A DNA stretch of 64,000 bases from an uncultured Lachnospiraceae bacterium (GTDB lineage: Bacteria > Bacillota > Clostridia > Lachnospirales > Lachnospiraceae): the NCBI GenBank assembly GCA_910577275.1, contig CAJTMW010000009.1, forward strand, positions 1-64,000. Direction: 5' to 3'. Positions 1 to 8,083 of the stretch are shown here, piece by piece. A model generated the notes under the pieces. The model was given only the letters and a program-made list of their open reading frames with translations. It was not told where the DNA came from and did no database searches. How positions within the stretch are numbered: the first letter of the stretch is position 1; every line of letters starts with the position of its first letter. Position numbers and translations under genes: made by a program.

Positions 1-245
1 AGGACGAAATAAAAGTGTGCGAATTATTTGACCAGTATGAACGGAAGGGAAGAAAAGAAGGAAGAAAAGAAGGCGAGGCGCTGGGTATGGAAAAGGGCGA
101 AGCCAGACGCCTTGTAAAAGACGTTGAAAGCGCAATGAATTTTTTCAGGGTTACATTGGAGAAAGCCTGCGAAGGATTGGGGACAACGGTTCACGGCTAC
201 GAGGAGGCAAGGAAAATCTGTCTGGAAAGTGAACCGTCTGCATAA
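1..245 (+). CDS. Rpn/PD-(D/E)XK family protein, 3' end only (copy 1 of tandem array)
   Basis: The window opens inside this gene; the reading frame enters at base 3 and ends with TAA at 243-245. The roughly 80 visible residues are the charged GRKEG-repeat segment and the C-terminal helix. They match the same part of the next copy (485-1414) at every residue. Downstream sequence (promoter and leader) is also nearly identical to that after copy 2, so this is a third member of a tandem duplication. The 5' part lies outside the window. Function is discussed under the full-length copy. Confidence 0.8.
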   Translation, partial: DEIKVCELFDQYERKGRKEGRKEGEALGMEKGEARRLVKDVESAMNFFRVTLEKACEGLGTTVHGYEEARKICLESEPSA

Positions 246-275
246 AAGTAGCAGGTTTATGTTCTAAAAATATAA

Positions 276-304
276 TTGACAAAATTTCGAAAAAATCATA
301 TGAT
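276..304 (+). promoter_or_regulatory. Sigma-A promoter of Rpn-like copy 2
   Basis: TTGACA (276-281), a 17-bp spacer and TATGAT (299-304). A leader of about 180 nt follows before the ATG at 485 and ends in a GGAGGA ribosome binding site. The leader carries a short GC-rich inverted repeat just upstream of the ribosome binding site. The same promoter and leader recur 1169 bp downstream. Confidence 0.7.
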
Positions 305-484
305 GATGTTATAAAAAATTGTGAAAATCAATTCGCTATGACGAATCCTGTCAGGCAGAATATCTTTGGCAAATCGCCAGCATTTTCACGGAAAATATAT
401 GTTGGCGGAGCCGAAGAAGATTTAAGGATAAAAACATCCTTTCCTTATTAATAATGCGGCAGCTCTGCCGGAAAAGGAGGAAGG

Positions 485-1414
485 ATGAGTGAAACGAATG
501 AAAAGAAAGACGTCGTAGAAAAAGAATTTGTTGCATTTCCCGACGTGGCGGCGGATGTTATCAACGTACTTTTGTATCAGGGAGAAAAGGTGGCAAATGA
601 GGACAGCTTAATGGCAGGCCCCACGGAATCTGTCTATCAGGGGAAAAAGAAGCTGCGGAACCAGTATGAGGATATCTGTAAATACAAATTTTCGGACGGC
701 GCAGTCCATCTGATGTACCTTATTGCAAATCAGAGCCGGACAGACGGAAAGATGCTTCTTCGGAAAGCGGGCTATACAGGCGGGATATATCGGGAACAGT
801 ACGAAGGGAAAATAAAGGATGCCTGTCCGGTTATAGAATTTGTACTTTACTGGGGCAAAACCAGATGGAGAAGCAGCCGAAGCATCCGTAAAATGTTCGG
901 GAAGAAGAAGATTTCAGAAAAAGAGTGGAAATATGTAGATAATCTGGAGCTTTACGTTTTTGAAATGCGCCGTTTGCCGGAGGAGACGAGAGAACTTTTC
1001 GAGAGCGATATGCGGATTGTAGTAGATTTTCTTGCGGAAGGAAACGGATATCGCTCTGACAGGAAGGTGGTGCATAAAGCGGCGTTAATTAAAATGATAA
1101 AGGTATTATCAGGAGATACCGATGTGGACGGTATTGAAGACTGGCTGGAAGAACAGGGAATCAGAGAGGAGGACGAAATAAAAGTGTGCGAATTATTTGA
1201 CCAGTATGAACGGAAGGGAAGAAAAGAAGGAAGAAAAGAAGGCGAGGCGCTGGGTATGGAAAAGGGCGAAGCCAGACGCCTTGTAAAAGACGTTGAAAGC
1301 GCAATGAATTTTTTCAGGGTTACATTGGAGAAAGCCTGCGAAGGATTGGGGACAACGGTTCACGGCTACGAGGAGGCAAGGAAAATCTGTCTGGAAAGTG
1401 AACCGTCTGCATAA
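485..1414 (+). CDS. Rpn-like PD-(D/E)XK nuclease/transposase-family protein (copy 2)
   Basis: A 309-residue protein of the Rpn/PD-(D/E)XK transposase-like family (recombination-promoting nucleases related to YhgA). Supporting blocks are YEDICKYKF near residue 60, LIANQSRTDGKMLLR near 80, PVIEFVLYWG near 115, and a charged C-terminal segment with GRKEG repeats before a terminal helix. ATG 485 follows AAAGGAGGAAGG closely. In most relatives as I recall them, the block at residues 80-85 reads ENQ; here it is ANQ, which would remove a probable catalytic acidic residue. Activity is therefore uncertain. The family is known for multiple near-identical copies per genome. Function in this organism is unknown; roles in recombination or phage defence have been proposed for the family. 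Confidence 0.75.
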   Translation: MSETNEKKDVVEKEFVAFPDVAADVINVLLYQGEKVANEDSLMAGPTESVYQGKKKLRNQYEDICKYKFSDGAVHLMYLIANQSRTDGKMLLRKAGYTGGIYREQYEGKIKDACPVIEFVLYWGKTRWRSSRSIRKMFGKKKISEKEWKYVDNLELYVFEMRRLPEETRELFESDMRIVVDFLAEGNGYRSDRKVVHKAALIKMIKVLSGDTDVDGIEDWLEEQGIREEDEIKVCELFDQYERKGRKEGRKEGEALGMEKGEARRLVKDVESAMNFFRVTLEKACEGLGTTVHGYEEARKICLESEPSA

Positions 1415-1444
1415 AAGTAGCAGGTTTATGTTCTAAAAATATAA

Positions 1445-1473
1445 TTGACAAAATTTCGAAAAAATCATATGAT
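1445..1473 (+). promoter_or_regulatory. Sigma-A promoter of Rpn-like copy 3
   Basis: Same TTGACA-17 bp-TATGAT promoter as at 276-304, displaced by exactly one 1169-bp repeat unit. It is followed by the same leader with only scattered substitutions. Confidence 0.7.
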
Positions 1474-1653
1474 GATGTTATAAAAAATTGTGAAAATCAA
1501 TTCGCTATGACGAATCCTGTCAGGCAGAATATCTTTGGCAAATCGCCAGCATTTTCACGGAAAATATATGTTGGCGGAGCCGAAGAAGATTTAGGGATAA
1601 AAGCATCCTTTCCTTATTAATAATACGGCAGCTCTGCCGGAAAAGGAGGAAGG

Positions 1654-2607
1654 ATGAGTGAAACGAATGAAAAGAAAGACATTGTCGAAAAGGAATTTGT
1701 TGCATTTCCCGACGTGGCGGCGGATGTTATCAACGTACTTTTGTATCAGGGAGAAAAGGTGGCAAATGAGGACAGCTTAATGGCAGGGCCCACGGAGTCT
1801 GTCTATCAGGGGAAAAAGAAGCTGCGGAACCAGTATGAGGATATCTGTAAATACAAATTTGCGGACGGCGCAGTCCATCTGATGTACCTTATTGCAAATC
1901 AGAGCCGGACAGACGGAAAGATGCTTCTCCGTAAGGCAGGCTACACAGGCGGGATATACCGGGAACAGTACGAAGGGAAAATAAAGGATGCCTGTCCGGT
2001 GATAGAATTTGTGCTTTACTGGGGCGAAGCCAGATGGAGGAGCAATCGAAGCATCCGTAAAATGTTCAGAAAGAAAAGCATTTCAGAAAAAGAGTGGAAA
2101 TATGTAGATAATCTGGAACTTTACGTTTTTGAAATGCGCCGTTTGCCGAAAGAGACGAGAGAACTTTTCGAGAGCGATATGCGGATAGTGGTAGATTTTC
2201 TTGCGGAAGGAAACGGATATCGTTCCGACAGGAAGGTGGTACATAAAGCGGCGTTAATTAAAATGATAAAGGTATTATCAGGAGATACTGATGTGGACGG
2301 TATTGAAGACTGGCTTGAGGAACAGGGAATCAGAGAGGAGGACGAAATAAAAGTGTGCGAATTATTTGACCAGTATGAACGGAAGGGAAGAAATGAAGGA
2401 AGGAAGCAGGGGAGAAGAGAAGGCAGAAAAGAAGGTAGAAGAGAGGGCAGAAAAGAAGGCGAGGCCAGACGTCTTGTAAAAGACGTTGAAAGCGCAATGA
2501 ATTTTTTTAAGGTCACATTGGAAAAAGCCTGCGAAGGGCTGGGGACGACGGTTCAGGGATATGAGAAAGCTCGGGAAATCTGTCTGGAAAGCGAGGCGTC
2601 CTTGTGA
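1654..2607 (+). CDS. Rpn-like PD-(D/E)XK nuclease/transposase-family protein (copy 3)
   Basis: A 317-residue paralogue of the gene at 485, nearly identical through the nuclease-like domain and carrying the same ANQ in place of ENQ. It differs mainly in the C-terminal linker: copy 2 has two GRKEG units followed by EALGMEKGEA, while this copy has an expanded run of GR(K/R)EG-type units, eight residues longer. The coding strand there (about 2380-2465) is almost purely purine, which favours slippage. The extreme C-terminus also diverges slightly (ESEASL against ESEPSA). It has its own promoter and ribosome binding site, so the copies are separately transcribed units rather than an operon. Confidence 0.75.
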   Translation: MSETNEKKDIVEKEFVAFPDVAADVINVLLYQGEKVANEDSLMAGPTESVYQGKKKLRNQYEDICKYKFADGAVHLMYLIANQSRTDGKMLLRKAGYTGGIYREQYEGKIKDACPVIEFVLYWGEARWRSNRSIRKMFRKKSISEKEWKYVDNLELYVFEMRRLPKETRELFESDMRIVVDFLAEGNGYRSDRKVVHKAALIKMIKVLSGDTDVDGIEDWLEEQGIREEDEIKVCELFDQYERKGRNEGRKQGRREGRKEGRREGRKEGEARRLVKDVESAMNFFKVTLEKACEGLGTTVQGYEKAREICLESEASL

Positions 2608-2629
2608 TTTTTGCATAGAAGAATTGTGG

Positions 2630-2652
2630 AAAAAGGATATAATATCCTTTTT
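2630..2652 (+). terminator. A/T-rich palindrome after the Rpn-like array
   Basis: AAAAAGGATAT and its reverse complement ATATCCTTTTT flank a single base (2630-2640 and 2642-2652). The T-run on the 3' side could act as a weak intrinsic terminator for copy 3. The stem has few G/C pairs, so termination strength is doubtful. Confidence 0.45.
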
Positions 2653-2668
2653 CATTGGAGGGTAATGA

Positions 2669-2809
2669 ACCACCCCGCTTCTGGCGCAGGGAACCTATAT
2701 GGTGAGGATTGCGGTGGCGGGAGAAAACAGCGTTTGCGCTACCAAGAGCGGAAAACGATACGGAAGCGACGATTACTATATCCATATCACAGGCTGGACG
2801 GCCGGATGA
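2669..2809 (+). pseudogene. Orphan C-terminal fragment of an unidentified protein
   Basis: An open stretch of 46 codons ends in TGA at 2807-2809 and is preceded directly by a stop. It has no start or ribosome binding site at its 5' end. The translation looks like genuine protein: it contains GTYMVRIAVAGENS, then KRYGSDDYYIHITGW, resembling the last strands of a beta-sandwich domain. It sits immediately after the Rpn-like array, so it may be the tail of a gene whose 5' part was lost when the array expanded or recombined. I cannot name the family. Confidence 0.45.
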
Positions 2810-2821
2810 GGGGGCTGCAGC

Positions 2822-4210
2822 TTATTTGCAGCCCTTCCTGTAGTCGCTGGGGATTAAACCGGTGAGCTTTTTAAAGGTCCGGCTGAAATATTTTTCATCA
2901 TTATATCCGACGCTGAAAGCAATTTCCTGAATGGATTTATCCGTGTTTTCAAGCAGCTGTTTTGCGTGCTCCATACGTACCTGAGTGCAGTAATCAATGA
3001 AGGATACGCCGACAATGTCATGGAAGCAGCGGCTGAAATATCCATAACTCATCTGTGCGTTTCGGGCGGCTTCGGTGGTATCCATTGGCTCGTCGTAACG
3101 GGAATCAACATAGCTTTTCACATTCAAAATGCTGCGCACGATACTGGAGGAATATTTTGCCCGGGACTGAAAAAAATCGGTTCTCCTGTAGACCTGGACC
3201 AGCCAGTCCTCCACTTCCTGCCAGTTATGAAAAACCGGGGGCAGGGAGAGCGTCTCTCCGGTAAGCTCCGAATAGGCGCTGTTCCAGACAGATTCCAGCG
3301 CAAGCAGCAGATGATAAAGGGTGGAGGTTTTCAGCCTGCTGTTTTTCAGGTCAAAGGTGATTTTATCAAACAGCTCATTTTCATATACCCAGTTTAAGGA
3401 CAGCCATTCCTGTTTCAGCCGCTCGATGGTTTCTGCATTCTGGATTGTTTCTTCTTCACAAAGCTCGTAGGCATGTTTGACGTGGACGGTTTTGCCGGGA
3501 TGATATTCATAAAAGAAGCTGTCGTTCATAAACCGGCGAAGCAGCTTCCCGAGCTGGGCGAAGGTCATATCGGAGACGTCCAGTATGCGAAGCAGCATGG
3601 TACCCGGAAAGCTGTCGGGGAAGACAAAGGATTCCTTCTGCTGTGTAAATACCCATACGCCGCCCATCAGTTCATAGATATCTTTTCTATCGGAAAGTCC
3701 GTTTTGCTCCCAGAATTCAAAGATATGCTCGTCCGTTTCCAGCTCCACAGTGACGAGAGCGTAGATGGAGGGGTACAAAATCCTGCTTTCTTTCCATTTC
3801 ATGCCGGAGGGAGTGGCAAGGGCAGAATTTTTCCGTATAATGTTGGCCTGGATGCGGTCGAGTATCTGGTCAAAGTTTTCCTTATCAAACTGTGTCTTTG
3901 CAATGTAATCGATGGCGCCGCTGCGCAGGGCGTTCTGGATATATTCAAATTCCGTATGGATGGTCAGCACCACATAGTTTAATTCCGGATACAATTCGGA
4001 GGCGGTCCTGATAAAGGTCATGCCGTCCATGACAGGCATATCAAGGTCAACGAGGACCAGGTCCACTTTGTTATCCTGAAGGAAGGCAAGGGCTTCCCTG
4101 CCGTTTGCGCTTTCTCCTGTGATTTCCATATGATGTCTGGCCCAGGGCATGAGCATCCGGATTCCCTTCCGGGTCAGGGCATCGTCGTCAACAATCAGTA
4201 TTTTTAACAT
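2822..4210 (-). CDS. Response regulator, YesN-like (REC + AraC HTH)
   Basis: Cytoplasmic transcription factor of about 462 residues. The N-terminal receiver domain begins LKILIVDDDALTRKG (acidic pocket DDD); the phosphoacceptor is D in VLVDLDMPVMDG and the conserved K is in IAKT. A middle region of about 220 residues follows, then a C-terminal AraC-type double HTH with SIQEIAFSVGYNDEKYFSRTF and SDYRKG. An ATG lies at 4219, but its AAAGG is only a few bases away; the ATG at 4210 has correct spacing and is preferred. The start overlaps the end of the kinase gene, so the two are translationally coupled. Its likely target is the divergently transcribed sugar-uptake operon from 6234. Confidence 0.88.
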   Translation of the reverse strand: MLKILIVDDDALTRKGIRMLMPWARHHMEITGESANGREALAFLQDNKVDLVLVDLDMPVMDGMTFIRTASELYPELNYVVLTIHTEFEYIQNALRSGAIDYIAKTQFDKENFDQILDRIQANIIRKNSALATPSGMKWKESRILYPSIYALVTVELETDEHIFEFWEQNGLSDRKDIYELMGGVWVFTQQKESFVFPDSFPGTMLLRILDVSDMTFAQLGKLLRRFMNDSFFYEYHPGKTVHVKHAYELCEEETIQNAETIERLKQEWLSLNWVYENELFDKITFDLKNSRLKTSTLYHLLLALESVWNSAYSELTGETLSLPPVFHNWQEVEDWLVQVYRRTDFFQSRAKYSSSIVRSILNVKSYVDSRYDEPMDTTEAARNAQMSYGYFSRCFHDIVGVSFIDYCTQVRMEHAKQLLENTDKSIQEIAFSVGYNDEKYFSRTFKKLTGLIPSDYRKGCK

Positions 4211-5939
4211 GACGGTCATCGCCTTTCAGTTTGGGAAAATTTATGGCAACAACAGTTCCATGATTTTCAGAGCTTTCCACATGAAAATGAAAACTGTCTG
4301 AGAAGAAATCATGCAGGCTGTTTACTACGTAGGAAAGACCGATTCCAAATCTGGGAATCTCCTTTTCTGTTCCGGAGGCCATTGGCTTTGTCCGGGACGC
4401 AGCCGGGGGATAAAGACCGTTTATTCCGGCCAGAATCCCGGCATCCATTCCCGTACCGGTATCCGCTATGGTCAGATGGATGGAATCATCAACCTGTATA
4501 CGTATGAGAATATTCATGCCTGGCTGATAGCCATGAGCCAGCGCATTTTCAACTAACGGCTGCAATAAGAATTTCGGGCAGGGATAATTCAGGTCGTTTG
4601 ACGGGGGCCTTTCTATGCGGAATTGAAAATCATAGCGTACTTTTTGGAGCTGGACGTATTCAGTCAGGGCGCCCAGTTCTTTCTCAAGGTTGGCGGCAAC
4701 GCTTTCCTTATCGAGGTTGTAGCTGAGAAGATGGGATAAGGACTGGGTGATGGCGTCAATATTGTCCTGCCCGTTTATCAGCGCCATCCAGTGAACGGTA
4801 TTCAGCGTATTTAACAGAAAATGAGGATTAATCTGTGCCCGGAGTTTCTCAATCTGCACTTTGGCATTGGTCTTTTCCTGCTGTACAATCTGACGTATCA
4901 TCTCCTGTATCTGTCTCTGCATCAACTGGATTTTATGCAGAAGATAGTCATATTCCGGGATGGAGGAATGGGGCTGCGTATTACTGCTTTCTTCCGAAAG
5001 AAGAAGCTCTAACTGACGGTCGAACAGCCGCAGCGGAGAATAAATGCTTTTCCAGAAATAGACTGCAATCAGGGACACAAAGGCGGCGATGATGAGGATG
5101 CTTATCAGTATATCGGTGAGAGACTGGTAATAATCCTTGATATAAATATGTTCCGGGATAATGATATGGACACCCCATCCCTGAGACATGGATTTGGACA
5201 TGGAACGGTAGTGGCTGCTATTTCCCTCCAGAATATCGATGACCCCTGTACCGGCTTCTTCAAATGTAGTATAGACCGGTTCCCCGGATGAATTTGTGAT
5301 GACAAGAAAGGCGGATTTGCGTTCCGAAAGGCGCAGCGGTGCAAGCAGGGAATAAAAACCGGATTCGATGGACAGGACAACCGACTTCCCGTTTGGCAGA
5401 GTTTCTGTCCGGTTGAGAATCAGCACGGGATTTCCGTTGTAGCTGCTCTGGCTTTTGCATGGCCCGCAGAAGGAGAATGCGGTATTCTGATAGAGCACAG
5501 GAGACTGTGCCATCTGCTTTTTGCTGACCGGAAAGCTGCTGAAAATGAAATCCTGCGCCTCATTATCATAAAGATAAAGCAGGGAAATATCGGTGTTGGC
5601 AAGAGTCAGCAGGGAAACAGAATCAAGGAGAGCGGCATAATGTACCTGTCTTTCATAGGGGGAGAGGCTGTCCTGGTAAAGCATCAGCGTACTTTGTATC
5701 TCTTCATTATCCAGGATTTGTCCTGATGTGAGGGTGAGGTTCCAGAGCAGGTTTTCCATGGTATCACAGGTTTCTGACAGGATACTGTCATAATCGTCGT
5801 TCAGCTGTGTTTCGGTAAAACGGGTAATAAAGCGGCTGATGGTAAAGAAGCAGGAGCCGGCCATCAGGAGAAGGATGCTGAAAAAGGATATAAATATTCT
5901 GGATTTTAAAGATATATTTTTCAAACCGGATTTATTCAT
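4188..5939 (-). CDS. Sensor histidine kinase, YesM-like
   Basis: Membrane histidine kinase of 583 residues. It has one TM helix near residues 13-35, an extracellular sensor of about 240 residues, a second TM near 277-298, then a HAMP-like linker and coiled coil. The His_kinase box is INPHFLLNTLN (phosphoacceptor H about residue 370). An HATPase_c domain follows with N-box LVENALAHGY, DTGTGM and FGIGLSYV. This family usually pairs with an AraC-type response regulator and senses extracellular saccharides or a sugar-bound binding protein. Its gene overlaps that of its partner (2822-4210) and is divergent from a LipO-type importer, so control of that importer is the natural inference. Confidence 0.9.
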   Translation of the reverse strand: MNKSGLKNISLKSRIFISFFSILLLMAGSCFFTISRFITRFTETQLNDDYDSILSETCDTMENLLWNLTLTSGQILDNEEIQSTLMLYQDSLSPYERQVHYAALLDSVSLLTLANTDISLLYLYDNEAQDFIFSSFPVSKKQMAQSPVLYQNTAFSFCGPCKSQSSYNGNPVLILNRTETLPNGKSVVLSIESGFYSLLAPLRLSERKSAFLVITNSSGEPVYTTFEEAGTGVIDILEGNSSHYRSMSKSMSQGWGVHIIIPEHIYIKDYYQSLTDILISILIIAAFVSLIAVYFWKSIYSPLRLFDRQLELLLSEESSNTQPHSSIPEYDYLLHKIQLMQRQIQEMIRQIVQQEKTNAKVQIEKLRAQINPHFLLNTLNTVHWMALINGQDNIDAITQSLSHLLSYNLDKESVAANLEKELGALTEYVQLQKVRYDFQFRIERPPSNDLNYPCPKFLLQPLVENALAHGYQPGMNILIRIQVDDSIHLTIADTGTGMDAGILAGINGLYPPAASRTKPMASGTEKEIPRFGIGLSYVVNSLHDFFSDSFHFHVESSENHGTVVAINFPKLKGDDRHVKNTDC

Positions 5940-6032
5940 GAAAACAACCTCATATTGATTGTGAAAAATTCCTGACAGTTTCTACTTTTTTATTATAAAT
6001 TTCGGTCAGAAGTCTTGTCAATATTGCGGGTA

Positions 6033-6072
6033 TTGTCAAAAGGTGGACAATCCTGCGAAAAAGGTGGACAAT
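6033..6072 (+). promoter_or_regulatory. Direct repeats upstream of the sugar operon, candidate response-regulator operator
   Basis: AAAAGGTGGACAAT occurs twice (6038-6051 and 6059-6072), with starts exactly 21 bp apart, two helical turns. ATTGTC at 6032-6037 also forms an inverted repeat with GACAAT in the first copy, and another TTGTCAA lies at 6015-6021. AraC-family proteins with two HTH motifs commonly bind direct repeats with about 21-bp phasing, so these are the best candidates for the YesN-like regulator. No convincing -35/-10 pair could be placed. Confidence 0.55.
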
Positions 6073-6233
6073 TATGATATGGATAATTTCATACAGCAGA
6101 ATAATCCACTGATACATGAGAATAATCAGTCCAACTTTCCGGACGGAATCGATATAATCGATTTATCAACTGACGGATGGTACAGATGCAGAATATCCGG
6201 ACGGTAAAAAACAGAAAGGGAGATAAGGGAAGT

Positions 6234-7991
6234 ATGAAGAAGAAACGAATTTTAAGCCTGTTTCTGGCATGTGGGCTGACTATAGGGATGCTGGCAGGAT
6301 GCGGTAATTCCGGGGACGGCGCTAAAGAAGATGGAGCAGGCGTATCGGAGGGAACCGGGAACGCCGAAAACGGCAGTACGGATGCCGGGCAGGCCGGAGG
6401 AGATAATTTACCCGTGGACGAAAACGGGAATCCTTCTCCGTTTGGAAAATACGCAGAACCGGTGACCGTTGAGATTGTGCAGTCTATCAACCCGACAATT
6501 ACCATGCCCGAGGGAGATACGGCCACAGATAACTATTACACAAGATTTATCAAGGAAAACCTGAACGTGGATATTTCCGTAAAATGGTCGTCGGCCTCTT
6601 CTGATTTCAATGAGAAGATGAATCTGGCCATCGCCTCCAATGACCTGCCGGATATCCTTGTGGTAAACGAACAGCAGTTTCGTAAGCTGGCTCAGTCAGA
6701 TATGCTGGAAGATTTGACGCCTTATTATGATACTTATGCCTGCGATATTATCAAGCAGAATGTGGATTCCACAGGCGGCAAGGCAATTGAAAATGCGTCT
6801 TATGATGGGAAATTGCTGGGACTGCCGAATGTTCAGGTGGAAGCGGACGGATACGCCCTGATGTGGATTAGGCAGGACTGGCTGGATGCTCTGAATCTGG
6901 AAGCGCCCACAACCATTGAAGAGCTGGAGACGGTGGCGAAAGCGTTCGTCGATAACAAAATGGGCGGTGAGAATACCATCGGTATTGTAGGGCCGACTGT
7001 GAACGGAAAGGTATACAATACCTTCCTTTCCATCAATAACCTGAACAATCTGGACGGCATTTTCCAGGCGTTTCAGTCTTATCCGGGTTTCTGGATTCAG
7101 GGCGAGGACGGAAAGGTAGAGTACGGTTCCACAACGGCACAGACAAAAGAGGCGCTTGCGGAGCTGAACAAGATGTATCAGGAGGGTTATCTCGACCAGG
7201 AGCTGGGAGTAAGGAAAGACGCGGACGAAGCATGGAAGAGCGGCAAAGTCGGGATTCTTTTCTCCCCATGGTGGCATGGATATAACGTGAAGGACGGTAT
7301 CGCAAATGACCCGGCCATGGAATGGAAGGCCTATGCGGCGCCGCTGGCAGCAGACGGACAGTGGTATCCGAAGTTGGGAGGCGTAGGCGGTTCCTACTGT
7401 GCGGTACGTAAGGGATATGAGCATCCGGAGGTTGCAATTCTGCTGAACAATTATCTGAGGGTAAACGAAGGCAAGTTCCAGGAGGAGACAACGTTAGATG
7501 CCGGTTATTATCCGGGGCGCGTGGTTATCACACCCCTTGATGAAAACTCTGTATCCGTGCGTGCTCTGCGGGCGGAGATGAACGGGGAAGAAGTGGAGGC
7601 TTTTGACCCTGTAAATTACAAGCTTCTGGAAAGCGATTTAAGTTCGGTAAGCCAGTGTCTGGAAGCGCCCTATGATGATATGGGGATTGAAAAATGGGAT
7701 GTGGAGCATACGGTATTCGGCAGAGTATATTCCCTGCTGATGGGTTCCGCCGCGGTAGAGGATGCCGCAGACGCAGGCATTGTGAATAAAATCTACAGCG
7801 TGACTTATACGCAGACGGAAACCATGGAGAAAAAGTGGACGAATCTGGAGAAAAAAGAGAACGAGACTTTCCTGAAGATTATTATTGGTGAAGAACCGAT
7901 TGACGCGTTCGATACCTTTGTGGAAGAGTGGAAAGCAGAAGGCGGAGATGAGATTACGGCAGAGGTACAGGCGATTGCTGACGGCAAATAG
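6234..7991 (+). CDS. Extracellular solute-binding lipoprotein, LipO/LplA-like
   Basis: Substrate-binding lipoprotein of a carbohydrate ABC importer, 585 residues. The start at 6234 is chosen because a typical signal peptide begins there (MKKKRIL..., lipobox LAGC, lipid-modified Cys23). An upstream in-frame ATG at 6177 would put a charged 19-residue extension before the signal. The length (above 550 residues) and pairing with LplB/YtcP-type permeases mark the LipO family, which imports oligosaccharides in Firmicutes. The mature N-terminus is a Gly/Asp/Ala-rich tether. A strong hairpin with a U-run after the stop suggests most transcripts end here, giving more binding protein than permease. Substrate unknown. 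Confidence 0.9.
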   Translation: MKKKRILSLFLACGLTIGMLAGCGNSGDGAKEDGAGVSEGTGNAENGSTDAGQAGGDNLPVDENGNPSPFGKYAEPVTVEIVQSINPTITMPEGDTATDNYYTRFIKENLNVDISVKWSSASSDFNEKMNLAIASNDLPDILVVNEQQFRKLAQSDMLEDLTPYYDTYACDIIKQNVDSTGGKAIENASYDGKLLGLPNVQVEADGYALMWIRQDWLDALNLEAPTTIEELETVAKAFVDNKMGGENTIGIVGPTVNGKVYNTFLSINNLNNLDGIFQAFQSYPGFWIQGEDGKVEYGSTTAQTKEALAELNKMYQEGYLDQELGVRKDADEAWKSGKVGILFSPWWHGYNVKDGIANDPAMEWKAYAAPLAADGQWYPKLGGVGGSYCAVRKGYEHPEVAILLNNYLRVNEGKFQEETTLDAGYYPGRVVITPLDENSVSVRALRAEMNGEEVEAFDPVNYKLLESDLSSVSQCLEAPYDDMGIEKWDVEHTVFGRVYSLLMGSAAVEDAADAGIVNKIYSVTYTQTETMEKKWTNLEKKENETFLKIIIGEEPIDAFDTFVEEWKAEGGDEITAEVQAIADGK

Positions 7992-8020
7992 AAACTTTTC
8001 ACTGCCAGAAATTTAAATTA

Positions 8021-8064
8021 CAGGGTGCCTGGAATGTCCGATAGCATTTCAGACACCCTGTTTT
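8021..8064 (+). terminator. Intrinsic terminator/attenuator between binding protein and permeases
   Basis: Arms 8021-8036 and 8045-8060 form a stem of about 16 bp (CAGGGTG pairs with CACCCTG) with one mismatch and one G-U pair, an eight-base loop, then TTTT. It lies inside the operon, so read-through is expected to feed the permease genes. Confidence 0.75.
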
Positions 8065-8083
8065 ATACAAGGAGGAATGAAAA

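Larger units (their letters stand above)
1..2607. repeat. Tandem gene duplication, 1169-bp period
   Basis: Three successive copies of one gene plus its promoter and leader. Matching landmarks fall exactly 1169 bp apart: the segment at 1 matches 1170 and 2339, and the start codons lie at 485 and 1654. The array runs off the left edge, so its total copy number is unknown. Confidence 0.85.

Noticed and set aside
2380..2465. CRISPR-like repetition
   Set aside because: The short purine repeats encode a GRKEG-type protein segment and have no spacers. No CRISPR array or cas gene was seen in the window.
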